From Candidatus Microbacterium colombiense (lineage in GTDB: Bacteria; Actinomycetota; Actinomycetes; Actinomycetales; Microbacteriaceae): a DNA stretch of 64,000 nt. The stretch is from NCBI GenBank assembly GCA_029203165.1, contig CP119308.1, positions 1,922,001-1,986,000 on the forward strand, written 5' to 3'. Numbering within the stretch: the stretch's first letter is position 1; each line of letters opens with the position of its first letter. This document shows, one piece after another, positions 53,172 through 61,932 of the stretch. Below the pieces are notes generated by a model. That model was given only the letters and a program-made list of their open reading frames with translations. It made no database searches and was not told where the DNA came from. Position numbers and translations under genes: made by a program.

Positions 53172-53969
53172 GTGACGCGCGCGTGGACCCCCGGACAGCC
53201 CGATGCCGACCTGAGCGCGGTGGCCGCGACGGAACGACTCGTCGTCGCCCTCGACTTCGACGGCACGGCATCGCCGCTGGTACCCGATCCGATGGCGGCG
53301 CGTGCCCTGCCCGAGGTCGCGGCGCAGGTCGCCCGACTCTCCGCGATGCCGAACACGGTGGTCGCCTATGTGTCGGGGCGCAGCCTGCACGATCTGCGGG
53401 AGATCACCGAGCACACGGACGACTCGCCGATCGTGCTGGCCGGCTCGCACGGTGCGCAGTACTGGTTCCCCGGCGAGGGTGAGGCCGACGCGACCGGGGA
53501 GGCGACCGAGGACGGCGCGCGCGAAGCGCTCTGGGACGCTGCACGACCGATCATCGAGCGCCACGAGGGCGCGGAGTTCGAGCCGAAGACGTTCGGCATG
53601 GGTGTGCACACCCGACGCGCCGACGCAGCCGTCGAGAAGGCGGTCTTCGCCGAGATCGACGCCCTCGTCGCCGAGCGATTCCCGCATTGGCGCCGGCGGG
53701 CCGGGCACCGCGTGTTGGAATTCTCCTCGCGTACCGAGGGCAAGGATGCGGCGATGGCCGTGCTGCGCGACCGATTCGGCGCGACAGGCATCGTGTTCGC
53801 AGGGGACGACGTCACGGATGAGGACGCCATGCGCGTGCTGGGCGACGGCGATCTCGGCGTGCGCGTCGGCCCGGGGGAGAGCGTCGCTGCGATCCGTGTG
53901 GACAATCCACAAGAGATGGCGCGCCTTCTGGAGGCCCTCGCGGACGAGCGAGACGCGCTGCGGGAATAG
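53172..53969 (+). CDS. otsB: Trehalose-6-phosphate phosphatase
   Basis: HAD-family phosphatase that releases trehalose. The 265 aa carry the nucleophile motif ALDFDGTASPLV, the Lys/SSRTEGKDAAM region and the metal motif FAGDDVTDEDAM. The GTG at 53172 has GGAG at a suitable distance; GTG codons at 53154 and 53157 are alternatives. The stop TAG is part of the ilvD -10 hexamer. Confidence 0.92.
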   Translation: MTRAWTPGQPDADLSAVAATERLVVALDFDGTASPLVPDPMAARALPEVAAQVARLSAMPNTVVAYVSGRSLHDLREITEHTDDSPIVLAGSHGAQYWFPGEGEADATGEATEDGAREALWDAARPIIERHEGAEFEPKTFGMGVHTRRADAAVEKAVFAEIDALVAERFPHWRRRAGHRVLEFSSRTEGKDAAMAVLRDRFGATGIVFAGDDVTDEDAMRVLGDGDLGVRVGPGESVAAIRVDNPQEMARLLEALADERDALRE

Positions 53970-53972
53970 ACT
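53967..53972 (+). promoter_or_regulatory. -10 element, leaderless start of ilvD
   Basis: TAGACT, 6 bases before the ATG at 53979; its first three bases are the otsB stop codon. Confidence 0.5.
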
Positions 53973-53978
53973 TCCTGC

Positions 53979-55697
53979 ATGTCCTCGAACGAGTCCGCCC
54001 CGAGCGCGCCTATCGACATCAAACCCCGCAGCCGTGTCGTCACCGACGGCATCGAAGCCACGACGTCACGCGGAATGCTCCGCGCCGTCGGCATGGGCGA
54101 CGCGGATTGGGAGAAGCCCCAGATCGGCATCGCGTCGAGCTGGAACGAGATCACGCCCTGCAACCTGAGCCTCGACCGCCTCGCGCAGGGTGCGAAGGAG
54201 GGCGTGCACTCCGGAGGGGGATACCCGCTGCAGTTCGGCACGATCTCGGTGTCGGACGGCATCTCGATGGGCCACGAGGGGATGCACTTCTCCCTCGTCT
54301 CGCGAGAGGTCATCGCCGACTCGGTCGAGACCGTGATGATGGCGGAACGGCTCGACGGCTCGGTGCTCCTCGCCGGCTGTGACAAGTCGATCCCCGGCAT
54401 GCTGATGGCCAGCGCGCGGCTCGGGCTCTCCAGCGTGTTCCTCTACGCGGGCTCGATCGCTCCCGGCTGGGTGAAGCTCTCGGACGGCACCGAGAAGGAG
54501 ATCACGATCATCGACTCCTTCGAGGGCGTCGGGGCGTGCCGTGCCGGGCGCATGACCGAGGAAGACCTGAAGCGGATCGAGTGCGCCTTCGCTCCGGGAG
54601 AAGGCGCGTGCGGTGGCATGTACACCGCGAACACGATGGCATCGGTGGCGGAGGCGCTGGGGCTGAGCCTTCCGGGCTCCGCCGCGCCGCCCTCGGCCGA
54701 CCGCCGCCGGGACTACTTCGCACACCGATCCGGCGAAGCTGTCGTGAACCTGCTGCGCCAGGGGATCACGACCAAGGACATCCTGACGAAGGAGTCGTTC
54801 GAGAACGCGATCGCGCTCGCGATGGCTCTGGGTGGTTCGACCAACGTCGTGCTGCACCTGCTGGCGATCGCCCGCGAGGCCGAGATCGAGCTGAGCCTGC
54901 ACGACTTCAACCGCATCGGCAGCAAGACGCCGCACGTCGCCGACATGAAGCCGTTCGGCAAGTACGTCATGAACGACGTGGACCGCCACGGCGGCATCCC
55001 GGTGATCATGAAGGCCATGCTCGACGAGGGTCTGCTCCACGGCGACGCGCTGACCGTGACCGGCAAGACGGTGGCGGAGAACCTGCGCGACCTCAACCCT
55101 GACCCGGTCGACGGCGATGTCATCCACACGTTCGACAACCCCATCCACGCCTCGGGCGGCATCACGATCCTGCACGGCTCGTTCGCCCCCGAGGGCGCGG
55201 TGGTGAAGTCGGCCGGCTTCGATGCCGACGTGTTCGAGGGTCCGGCGCGTGTCTTCGAGCGTGAACGTGGCGCGATGGACGCTCTCGCCGCCGGCGAGGT
55301 CAAGGCCGGTGACGTCGTCGTCATCCGCTACGAGGGCCCCAAGGGTGGACCCGGCATGCGGGAGATGCTCGCCATCACCGCGGCCATCAAGGGCGCGGGG
55401 CTCGGAAAAGATGTACTACTCTTGACGGACGGACGATTCTCAGGCGGCACAACCGGCCTGTGCATCGGCCACATAGCACCCGAAGCGGTGGACGCAGGTC
55501 CTATCGCCTTCGTGCGCGATGGTGATCTGATACGGGTCGATATCGCAGCTCGCTCTCTCGACCTACTCGTCGACGAGGCAGAGCTCGCCTCCCGCCGCTC
55601 TGGCTGGGAGCCGCTGCCCCCGCGCTATACCCGTGGCGTTCTTGCCAAGTACTCACGCCTCGTGCGGTCCGCCGCAGAAGGTGCGACCACCGGCTGA
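53979..55697 (+). CDS. ilvD: Dihydroxy-acid dehydratase
   Basis: Fe-S enzyme that dehydrates dihydroxy-isovalerate and dihydroxy-methylvalerate, the third step of valine/isoleucine synthesis. The 572 aa hold the cluster Cys in ITPCNLSL, LAGCDKSIPGM and GEGACGGMYTANTM, and LLTDGRFSGGTTGLCIGHIAPE near the C-terminus. Up to about base 55400 codons are G/C-ending; the last ~290 bp contain AAA, GTA, CTA, TTG, ACA and two ATA codons, unlike all neighbours, though the protein stays conserved. It is upstream of ilvBNC. Confidence 0.94.
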   Translation: MSSNESAPSAPIDIKPRSRVVTDGIEATTSRGMLRAVGMGDADWEKPQIGIASSWNEITPCNLSLDRLAQGAKEGVHSGGGYPLQFGTISVSDGISMGHEGMHFSLVSREVIADSVETVMMAERLDGSVLLAGCDKSIPGMLMASARLGLSSVFLYAGSIAPGWVKLSDGTEKEITIIDSFEGVGACRAGRMTEEDLKRIECAFAPGEGACGGMYTANTMASVAEALGLSLPGSAAPPSADRRRDYFAHRSGEAVVNLLRQGITTKDILTKESFENAIALAMALGGSTNVVLHLLAIAREAEIELSLHDFNRIGSKTPHVADMKPFGKYVMNDVDRHGGIPVIMKAMLDEGLLHGDALTVTGKTVAENLRDLNPDPVDGDVIHTFDNPIHASGGITILHGSFAPEGAVVKSAGFDADVFEGPARVFERERGAMDALAAGEVKAGDVVVIRYEGPKGGPGMREMLAITAAIKGAGLGKDVLLLTDGRFSGGTTGLCIGHIAPEAVDAGPIAFVRDGDLIRVDIAARSLDLLVDEAELASRRSGWEPLPPRYTRGVLAKYSRLVRSAAEGATTG

Positions 55698-55749
55698 ATC
55701 ACGTCGGCACGTCTCACGTCCGGCGCCACCCTCAGATCCAAGGAAACTC

Positions 55750-57550
55750 ATGACCGCAGATTCCGCGTCGGCCGTGCCACGGCCGCCATCCCGACAGACC
55801 ACCTCACCCGATCTCACGGGTGCCGAGGCCGTCGTCCGCTCGCTCGAGCTCCTCGGTGTGACCGATGTCTTCGGCCTCCCCGGTGGTGCCGTCCTGCCGC
55901 TGTACGACACGTTGATGGGCGACAACCAGCTCCGCCACATCCTCGTCCGCCATGAACAGGGCGCAGGCCACGCCGCCGAGGGATACGCCGCGGCGTCGGG
56001 CAAGGTCGGCGTCGCCATCGCGACCTCGGGCCCGGGCGCCACGAACCTCGTCACGGCGATCGCCGACGCCTACATGGACTCCGTGCCGCTGCTGGCGATC
56101 ACGGGTCAGGTCTTCTCGAACCTCATGGGCACCGATGCGTTCCAGGAGGCCGACATCGTCGGCATCACGATGCCGATCACGAAGCACTCCTTCCTCGTGA
56201 AGGACGCAGCTGACGTTCCCGCTGCGATCGCCGCGGCGTATGAGATCGCCTCCACCGGTCGCCCCGGACCCGTACTCGTCGACATCACGAAGGATGCACA
56301 GCAGAACAGCGCACCGTTCGTCTGGCCCCCCAAGGTCGATCTGCCCGGGTACCGCCCGGTGACGAAGGCCCACGGCAAGCAGATCCAGGCTGCCGCAACG
56401 CTACTCGCGGCCGCCAAGAAGCCTGTGCTGTACGTGGGCGGCGGCGTGATCCGCGGCCGCGCGTCGAAGGAGCTCCTCGCACTCGCCGAGACCACCGGCG
56501 CGCCCGTCGTGACGACCCTGATGGCACGGGGAGCCTTCCCCGACTCGCACCCGCAGCACCTCGGCATGCCCGGAATGCACGGCACCGTTCCGGCCGTGCT
56601 CGCCCTCCAGGAGGCCGACCTCCTCGATCTCGCTCGGCGCGCGTTTCGACGACCGGGTCACCGGCAAGGCGGCGCTGTTCGCGCCGAACGCCAAGGTCGT
56701 GCACGTCGACATCGACCCGGCCGAGATCTCGAAGATCCGCACGGCGGACGTGCCGATCGTGGGCGACGTGCGCGACGTGCTCGTCGACCTCGACGCCGCC
56801 TTCCGCGAGCGATCGGCGACGCCGGCTCCCGACACCGAGGAGTGGTGGTCCTACCTCGACGGACTGCGCGCGGAGTTCCCGCTCGGGCTACACGCCGTCC
56901 ACCGACGGGCTGCTCGCCCCGCAGTACGTGATCCAGCGCATCGGCGAGCTCACCGGGCCCGAGGGCATCTACGCCTCGGGCGTCGGGCAGCACCAGATGT
57001 GGGCCGCGCAGTTCATCAAGTACGAGCGTCCGAACGCCTGGCTCAACTCCGGCGGTGCGGGCACGATGGGCTACTCGGTGCCGGCCGCGATGGGCGCGAA
57101 GGTCGCCGAGCCCGACCGCCCGTCTGGGCGATCGACGGCGACGGCTGCTTCCAGATGACCAATCAGGAGCTCGCCACCTGCGCGATCAACAACATCCCGA
57201 TCAAGGTCGCGATCATCAACAACTCGTCGCTCGGCATGGTGCGCCAGTGGCAGACGCTGTTCTACGACGGCCGTACTCCAACACCGACCTCAACACCGGC
57301 CACGGCACCGTGCGCATCCCCGACTTCGTGAAGCTCGCCGAGGCCTACGGCTGCCTCGGCGATCCGCGTCGAGAAGGAGGAGGAGGTGGATGCCGCGATC
57401 CAGCTCGCGCTCGAGACGAACGACCGCCCCGTGGTGATCGACTTCGTCGTGAGCGCGGACGCGATGGTCTGGCCGATGGTCCGCAGGGCGTCAGCAACAG
57501 CTACGTCCAGTACGCCCGCGATCACGCCCCGCGTTCGAGAGGAGGACTGA
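55750..57550 (+). pseudogene. ilvB: Acetolactate synthase large subunit, eight indels (probable sequence errors)
   Basis: ThDP/FAD enzyme that makes acetolactate, the first common step to valine, leucine and isoleucine. The first 290 codons are intact: DVFGLPGGAVLPLYD, the ThDP-activating Glu in VRHEQGAGHAAEGYA, and GRPGPVLVDITKD. After 56626 the frame shifts near 56626, 56886 (+1), 57122, 57273 (-1), 57358 (+1), 57481, 57529 and 57540 (-1). The pieces still give FDDRVTGKAAL, the ThDP motif WAIDGDGCFQMTNQELATC with NNSSLGMVRQWQ, and SNSYVQYARDHAP. Restored length is about 600 aa. Confidence 0.85.
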
Positions 57551-57553
57551 GAC

Positions 57554-58065
57554 ATGTCGACCCACGTTCTGAGCCTTCTGGTGGAGGACACGCCCGGTCT
57601 GCTGACCCGTGTCGCCGGGCTGTTCGCCCGCCGCGGCTTCAACATCGAGTCGCTCGCCGTGGGCGTCGACCGAGGTGCCGGGGCTCTCCCGCATCACGGT
57701 CGTCGTCGACGTCGAGGACTCCCGCTCGAGCAGGTCACCAAGCAGCTCAACAAGCTGATCAACGTCATCAAGATCGTCGAGCTCGACCTTCGCACGTCGG
57801 TGCAGCGCGAGCACATGCTCGTCAAGGTGCGCGCCGACAACGCGACCCGCTCGCACGTGCTCGAGGTCGTCAACCTGTTCCGCGCCTCGCGTCGTCGACT
57901 ACGCGCCGGACGCGCTCGTGATCGAGGTCACCGGCGACAAGGGCAAGGTCGAGGCGCTGCTGCGCGCGCTCGAGCCCTTCGGCATCAAGGAGATCGCCCA
58001 GTCCGGGCTCCTCGCCATCGGCCGCGGCGGTCAAGAGCATCACCGAGCGCGTCCTGCGCGGCTGA
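57554..58065 (+). pseudogene. ilvN: Acetolactate synthase small subunit, four indels (probable sequence errors)
   Basis: Regulatory ACT-domain subunit that confers valine feedback. Readable pieces: HVLSLLVEDTPGLLTRVAGLFARRGFNIESLAVG, then (frame shifted) the ITVVVDVED strand, LEQVTKQLNKLINVIKI, REHMLVKVRADNATRSHVLE, the VVDYAPDALVIEVTGDKGKVEALL segment and GIKEIAQSGLLAIGRG. Breaks fall near 57668 (+1), 57717 (-1), 57892 (+1) and 58031 (+1). Restored length is about 170 aa. It starts 3 bp after ilvB. Confidence 0.85.
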
Positions 58066-58124
58066 CCCTCCAGCACACTCAGGGCCGCACGGTCCGCATC
58101 AACCACGAACAAGGAGAAACACCC

Positions 58125-59155
58125 GTGGCCCGAGATCTTCTACGACGACAGACGCAGACCTGTCGCTCATCCAGGGCAAGAAGGTCGCGATCGTCGGCTA
58201 CGGCTCGCAGGGTCACGCCCACGCGCAGAACCTGCGCGACTCGGGCGTCGAGGTCGTCATCGCCCTCAAGGAGGGGTCGAAGTCCGCCCCGAAGGCCGAA
58301 GAGGCCGGCTTCCGCCGTGAAGACGGTCGCCGACGCCGCCGAGTGGGCCGACCTCATCATGATCCTCGCGCCGGACCAGCACCAGCGCACGATCTACAGC
58401 GAGTCCATCGCACCGAACCTCGACCGAGGGCAAGACGCTCGCGTTCGCGCACGGCTTCAACATCCGCTTCGGCTACATCGACGCGCCCGAGGGCGTCGAC
58501 GTGATCCTCGTCGCCCCGAAGGCGCCCGGGTCACACCGTCCGTCGCGAGTTCGTCGCCGGTCGCGGCATCCCCGACATCATCGCCGTCGAGCGTGACGCA
58601 TCGGGCAAGGCCTGGGACTCGCGCTCTCGCTACGCGAAGGCGATCGGCGGCACCCGCGCCGGCGTCATCAAGACCACCTTCACCGAAGAGACCGAGACCG
58701 ACCTGTTCGGCGAGCAGGCCGTGCTCTGCGGCGGCGTCGCCACCTCGTCCAGGACGGCTTCGAGACGCTGACCGAGGCCGGCTACCAGCCGCAGATCGCC
58801 TACTTCGAGGTGCTGCACGAGCTGAAGCTCATCGTCGACCTGATGTGGGAGGGCGGCATCGCCAAGCAGCGCTGGTCGGTCTCCGACACGGCCGAGTACG
58901 GCGACTACGTCTCCGGCCCGCGCGTCGTCGACCCCCGACGTCAAGGAGAACATGAAGGCGTGCTCGCCGACATCCAGTCCGGCGCGTTCGCGAAGCGCTT
59001 CATCGACGACCAGGACAACGGCGCCGACGAGTTCCTCGCAGCTGCGCGCCAAGGGCGAGCAGCACCCGATCGAGGTCACCGGCAAGGAGCTGCGTTCGCT
59101 CTTCGCCTGGAAGCAGCAGGACGAGGACTACGTCGACGGCAGCGCCGCTCGCTGA
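58125..59155 (+). pseudogene. ilvC: Ketol-acid reductoisomerase, eleven indels (probable sequence errors)
   Basis: NADPH enzyme that isomerises and reduces acetolactate. Correcting the frame gives an unbroken class I KARI of about 343 aa: VAIVGYGSQGHAHAQNLRDSG, LAFAHGFNIRFGYI, VILVAPKAPG-HTVRREF, the metal-site region DLFGEQAVLCGG, YFEVLHELKLIVDLMWEGG and KELRSLFAWKQQDEDYV. Shifts occur near 58131, 58153, 58316, 58427, 58531, 58619, 58634, 58735, 58935, 58958 and 59041. The start is the GTG at 58125 behind AAGGAGAAA. Confidence 0.87.
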
Positions 59156-59187
59156 GTCTCATCGTGAGCTGATTCGATCAGCGTAGG

Positions 59188-59222
59188 AACGGGCATCCCT
59201 TCGGGGGTGCCCGTTCTCCGTT
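59188..59222 (+). terminator. Intrinsic terminator after ilvC
   Basis: A 12-bp stem (AACGGGCATCCC / GGGGTGCCCGTT, one wobble) capped by the stable TTCG loop, 32 bp after the ilvC stop. Confidence 0.85.
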
Positions 59223-59242
59223 ATGGGCGGCCTTTCGAGGTG

Positions 59243-59255
59243 AAACATCGGATGT
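59243..59255. promoter_or_regulatory. Palindromic site upstream of the fucosidase (putative ROK operator, copy 1)
   Basis: AAACATCGGATGT with palindromic core ACATC-g-GATGT, 37 bp before the GH29 start. The same 13-mer occurs at 61813-61825. Confidence 0.6.
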
Positions 59256-59291
59256 CTATGCGAGGATGGGGGTATCCGATCTTGAGAGGGA

Positions 59292-60560
59292 ATGATGACT
59301 GACGACTGGTTCGAGACCGCCCGCTTCGGCATGTTCGTGCACTTCGGGCTGTACAGCGCCGCGGCACGGCACGAGTGGGTGCAGAACTACGAGCGACTCA
59401 CCGATGCGGACTATCGGCAGTACTTCGATCACTTCGATCCGGATCGCTTCGACGCCCGGGCGATCGCGCGCACGGCGAAGGATGCCGGTATGGGCTACGT
59501 GGTGCTGACGACCAAGCACCACGACGGATTCTGCCTCTGGGACTCCCGGCTCACGGACTACACGGCGCAGGTCGCCGTGCAGCGTGATCTGGTGCGAGAG
59601 CATGTGGATGCACTTCGGGCCGAGGGGCTCAAGGTCGGCCTCTACCACTCGGTCATCGACTGGCATCACCCCGACTTCACCGTCGATTGGAACCACCCGC
59701 GCCGCGACGATGCGAATGCCGCGGATCTCAATGAGGGACGCGACATGGCTCGCTACCGGGAGTACCTGCACGGGCAGGTGCGGGAACTGCTGACCGAGTA
59801 CGGCGAGATCGACTATCTGTTCTTCGATTTCACCTATCCCGAGAGCAAGGACGGATGGTCCGGAAAGGGCCCGGACGACTGGGATGCCGAGGCGCTGTTG
59901 GCACTGTGCCGCGAGCTGCAGCCCGGAATGCTCGTCAACGATCGCCTCGGAATCCCCGCGGACTTCGTGACGCCGGAGCAGTATCAGCCGACGGCGCCGA
60001 TCGAGCGCGACGGGGTGCCGCTGACCTGGGAGGCGTGCCAGACACTCAACGGATCGTGGGGCTACCACCGCGACAACACCGACCAGAAGTCCGCGACGAT
60101 GCTCACCCAGATGCTCGTGGATTCCGTGTCGATGAACGGCAACATGCTGCTCAACATCGGACCGGACGGCAGGGGAGCGATCGCCCCCCGCGATGCGGAC
60201 ACCCTGGCGCAGATCGGGGCGTGGTTGGAGCTGCACCGCGATGCCGTGGTCGGTGCGGGCCACGCATCGTTCGTGCCGCCGCGCGAGGGCGTGTACACGC
60301 AGAAGGGGAATCGGCTGTACCTCAGCCTCTCCTCCTGGCCTCTGGGCTTCGTGCACCTTCCCGGTCTCGCGGGGCGCGTCTCGTACGCCCGCCTGCTGAA
60401 CGACGGCTCCTGGCTGAACACGAGCGTCTCGGATCCGCAGCAGCAGGCGGACCTGATGACGCCGGCGGGGGAGGATGAGGGAACGCTGACGGTGCACCTG
60501 CCCGTGCGTCGCCCGGAGGTGCTGCTGCCGGTTATCGAGCTCACGCTGTCGGGGGAGTGA
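59292..60560 (+). CDS. Alpha-L-fucosidase (GH29), cytoplasmic
   Basis: A 422-aa glycosidase of family GH29: WFETARFGMFVHFGLYS at the N-terminus, YVVLTTKHHDGFCLWDS, GLYHSVIDWHHPDF, the nucleophile strand IDYLFFDFTYP and NMLLNIGPDGRG. There is no signal peptide, so it acts on imported oligosaccharide. ATG codons at 59292 and 59295 both follow GAGAGGG. It shares a promoter-proximal palindrome with the ABC importer located beyond the divergent ROK gene, forming a fucoside or related sugar locus. Confidence 0.87.
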   Translation: MMTDDWFETARFGMFVHFGLYSAAARHEWVQNYERLTDADYRQYFDHFDPDRFDARAIARTAKDAGMGYVVLTTKHHDGFCLWDSRLTDYTAQVAVQRDLVREHVDALRAEGLKVGLYHSVIDWHHPDFTVDWNHPRRDDANAADLNEGRDMARYREYLHGQVRELLTEYGEIDYLFFDFTYPESKDGWSGKGPDDWDAEALLALCRELQPGMLVNDRLGIPADFVTPEQYQPTAPIERDGVPLTWEACQTLNGSWGYHRDNTDQKSATMLTQMLVDSVSMNGNMLLNIGPDGRGAIAPRDADTLAQIGAWLELHRDAVVGAGHASFVPPREGVYTQKGNRLYLSLSSWPLGFVHLPGLAGRVSYARLLNDGSWLNTSVSDPQQQADLMTPAGEDEGTLTVHLPVRRPEVLLPVIELTLSGE

Positions 60561-60578
60561 GCCTCCGGTGGCGGCGGC

Positions 60579-61730
60579 TCAGGCTGTCGCCACCGGGATG
60601 TCCAGTCCTTCGAGCGCCAGACGCGCAGCGCCGTGGAGGATGGCATCGGCGCCGGTCGTCGCGGCTTCGATCCGCAGTCGTTGGGTCGCGAGGGGATGGC
60701 ACGCCTCGTAGACCCGGCTGCGCACGGCCGCGATGAACGGTTCCGAGGCGCTCATGCTCCCGGTCAGGAACACCGCATGGGGGTTGAAGAAGTTCACGAC
60801 TCCGGAGAGCGCCTGACCGAGATGGGTGCCGGCCGTGCGCACGAGGGTGGTCGCCTCAGGGTCCGCGTCGCGCGCGAGGTTCAGCACATCGGCGGTCGTG
60901 TGCACCGCTTCGTTGCCACGGGCTCGCATCTGTCGCACCAGACTCGCGCCGCTGGCGACGGTCTCGAGGCATCCGGTGTTGCCGCAGGAGCAGGGGATGT
61001 CGCCGCTGCCGTCGATCCGGGTGTGGGTGATGTCGCCGGCCGCGGCTGTCGCTCCGCGGTGCACGCGTCCGTCGACGATGATGCCGCTGCCGATCGCGGT
61101 GCCCGCCTTGACCGTGATGCTGTGATGCGTGTGGCCGAACTGCTCGCGGTGCTCCCCGAGCGCCGCGAGGTTGGCATCGTTGTCGACGACCACGGGTACC
61201 CCGTAGTGCGTGGAGAGATGTTCTCCGACGCGGAATCCGGGCCAGCCGGGCATGCGTGAGGGCTGGTCGACGGATCCTGACTCGATGTCGACCGGACCCG
61301 GCAGGCTCACGCCGATCGCGTGGATGCGCGCGCCGTCCGACAGGGCGTCGAAGACGTCCGCGATTCGCGCGAGCGTGGCCTCGGGGCCCTCCGTCAGATC
61401 GATCTCGATGGATCGGGAGCCGCGGAGAGCTCCGCTCAGGCTGTGGCGTCCGACCCGGGCATGTCCACCGCCGAGATCGGCGGAGAGCACGACACCGTCT
61501 CCGGCGATCTGCAGCACGCGAGGCCGTCGTCCACCGCTCGATGTACCTGCCCCCGCCTCTTGCAGCACTCCGGCATCAAGGAGTGTCTGCACGCGCAACC
61601 CGACGGTGGAGGCCGCGACACCGAGCCGGGAGGCGAGTTCGCTGCGCGAGCGGGCCTCGCCGCGGGCGACGAGGTCGAGGATGCGTCGCGAATGCGGATC
61701 CTCGGCGGGTCGATCGGCGGGGTTCGTCAT
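60579..61730 (-). CDS. ROK family transcriptional repressor
   Basis: A 383-aa NagC/XylR-type repressor. The N-terminal winged helix (residues ~15-65, RSRSELASRLGVAASTVGLRVQTLLDAG) is joined to a ROK sugar-kinase fold with VVDNDANLAALGEH, GTAIGSGIIVDG and the zinc motif CSCGNTGCLE. It lies between the fucosidase (convergent) and the importer (divergent). An AAGGATCCTC site precedes the ATG. The inducer is probably a fucosylated or related sugar. Confidence 0.9.
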   Translation of the reverse strand: MTNPADRPAEDPHSRRILDLVARGEARSRSELASRLGVAASTVGLRVQTLLDAGVLQEAGAGTSSGGRRPRVLQIAGDGVVLSADLGGGHARVGRHSLSGALRGSRSIEIDLTEGPEATLARIADVFDALSDGARIHAIGVSLPGPVDIESGSVDQPSRMPGWPGFRVGEHLSTHYGVPVVVDNDANLAALGEHREQFGHTHHSITVKAGTAIGSGIIVDGRVHRGATAAAGDITHTRIDGSGDIPCSCGNTGCLETVASGASLVRQMRARGNEAVHTTADVLNLARDADPEATTLVRTAGTHLGQALSGVVNFFNPHAVFLTGSMSASEPFIAAVRSRVYEACHPLATQRLRIEAATTGADAILHGAARLALEGLDIPVATA

Positions 61731-61812
61731 GAGGATCCTTCGTGTCGGAGCAAGGTCAGCGTATCCGGGGCGGCGTCTGTTTCGTGAAGGTTACGAATTA
61801 TCAAGGACTCAT

Positions 61813-61825
61813 AAACATCGGATGT
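61813..61825. promoter_or_regulatory. Palindromic site upstream of the sugar importer (putative ROK operator, copy 2)
   Basis: AAACATCGGATGT, extended here to the perfect 13-bp palindrome AACATC-g-GATGTT. It is 108 bp before the binding-protein gene and 83 bp before the ROK gene. Confidence 0.65.
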
Positions 61826-61932
61826 TCGGCTTGCACGGCCCGAGGAAGTGTGACAGCGTAACTTCATACGAAATCCTACTTGGTTATTTCTACTCCCGAA
61901 TTAACCTTCCTTCCTTCCCGAGGAGACATTCA

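Noticed and set aside
55750..59155. Programmed frameshifting in ilvBNC
   Set aside because: Shifts go in both directions, about 23 times, without slippery sequences or consistent spacing. No known mechanism fits; sequence error does.
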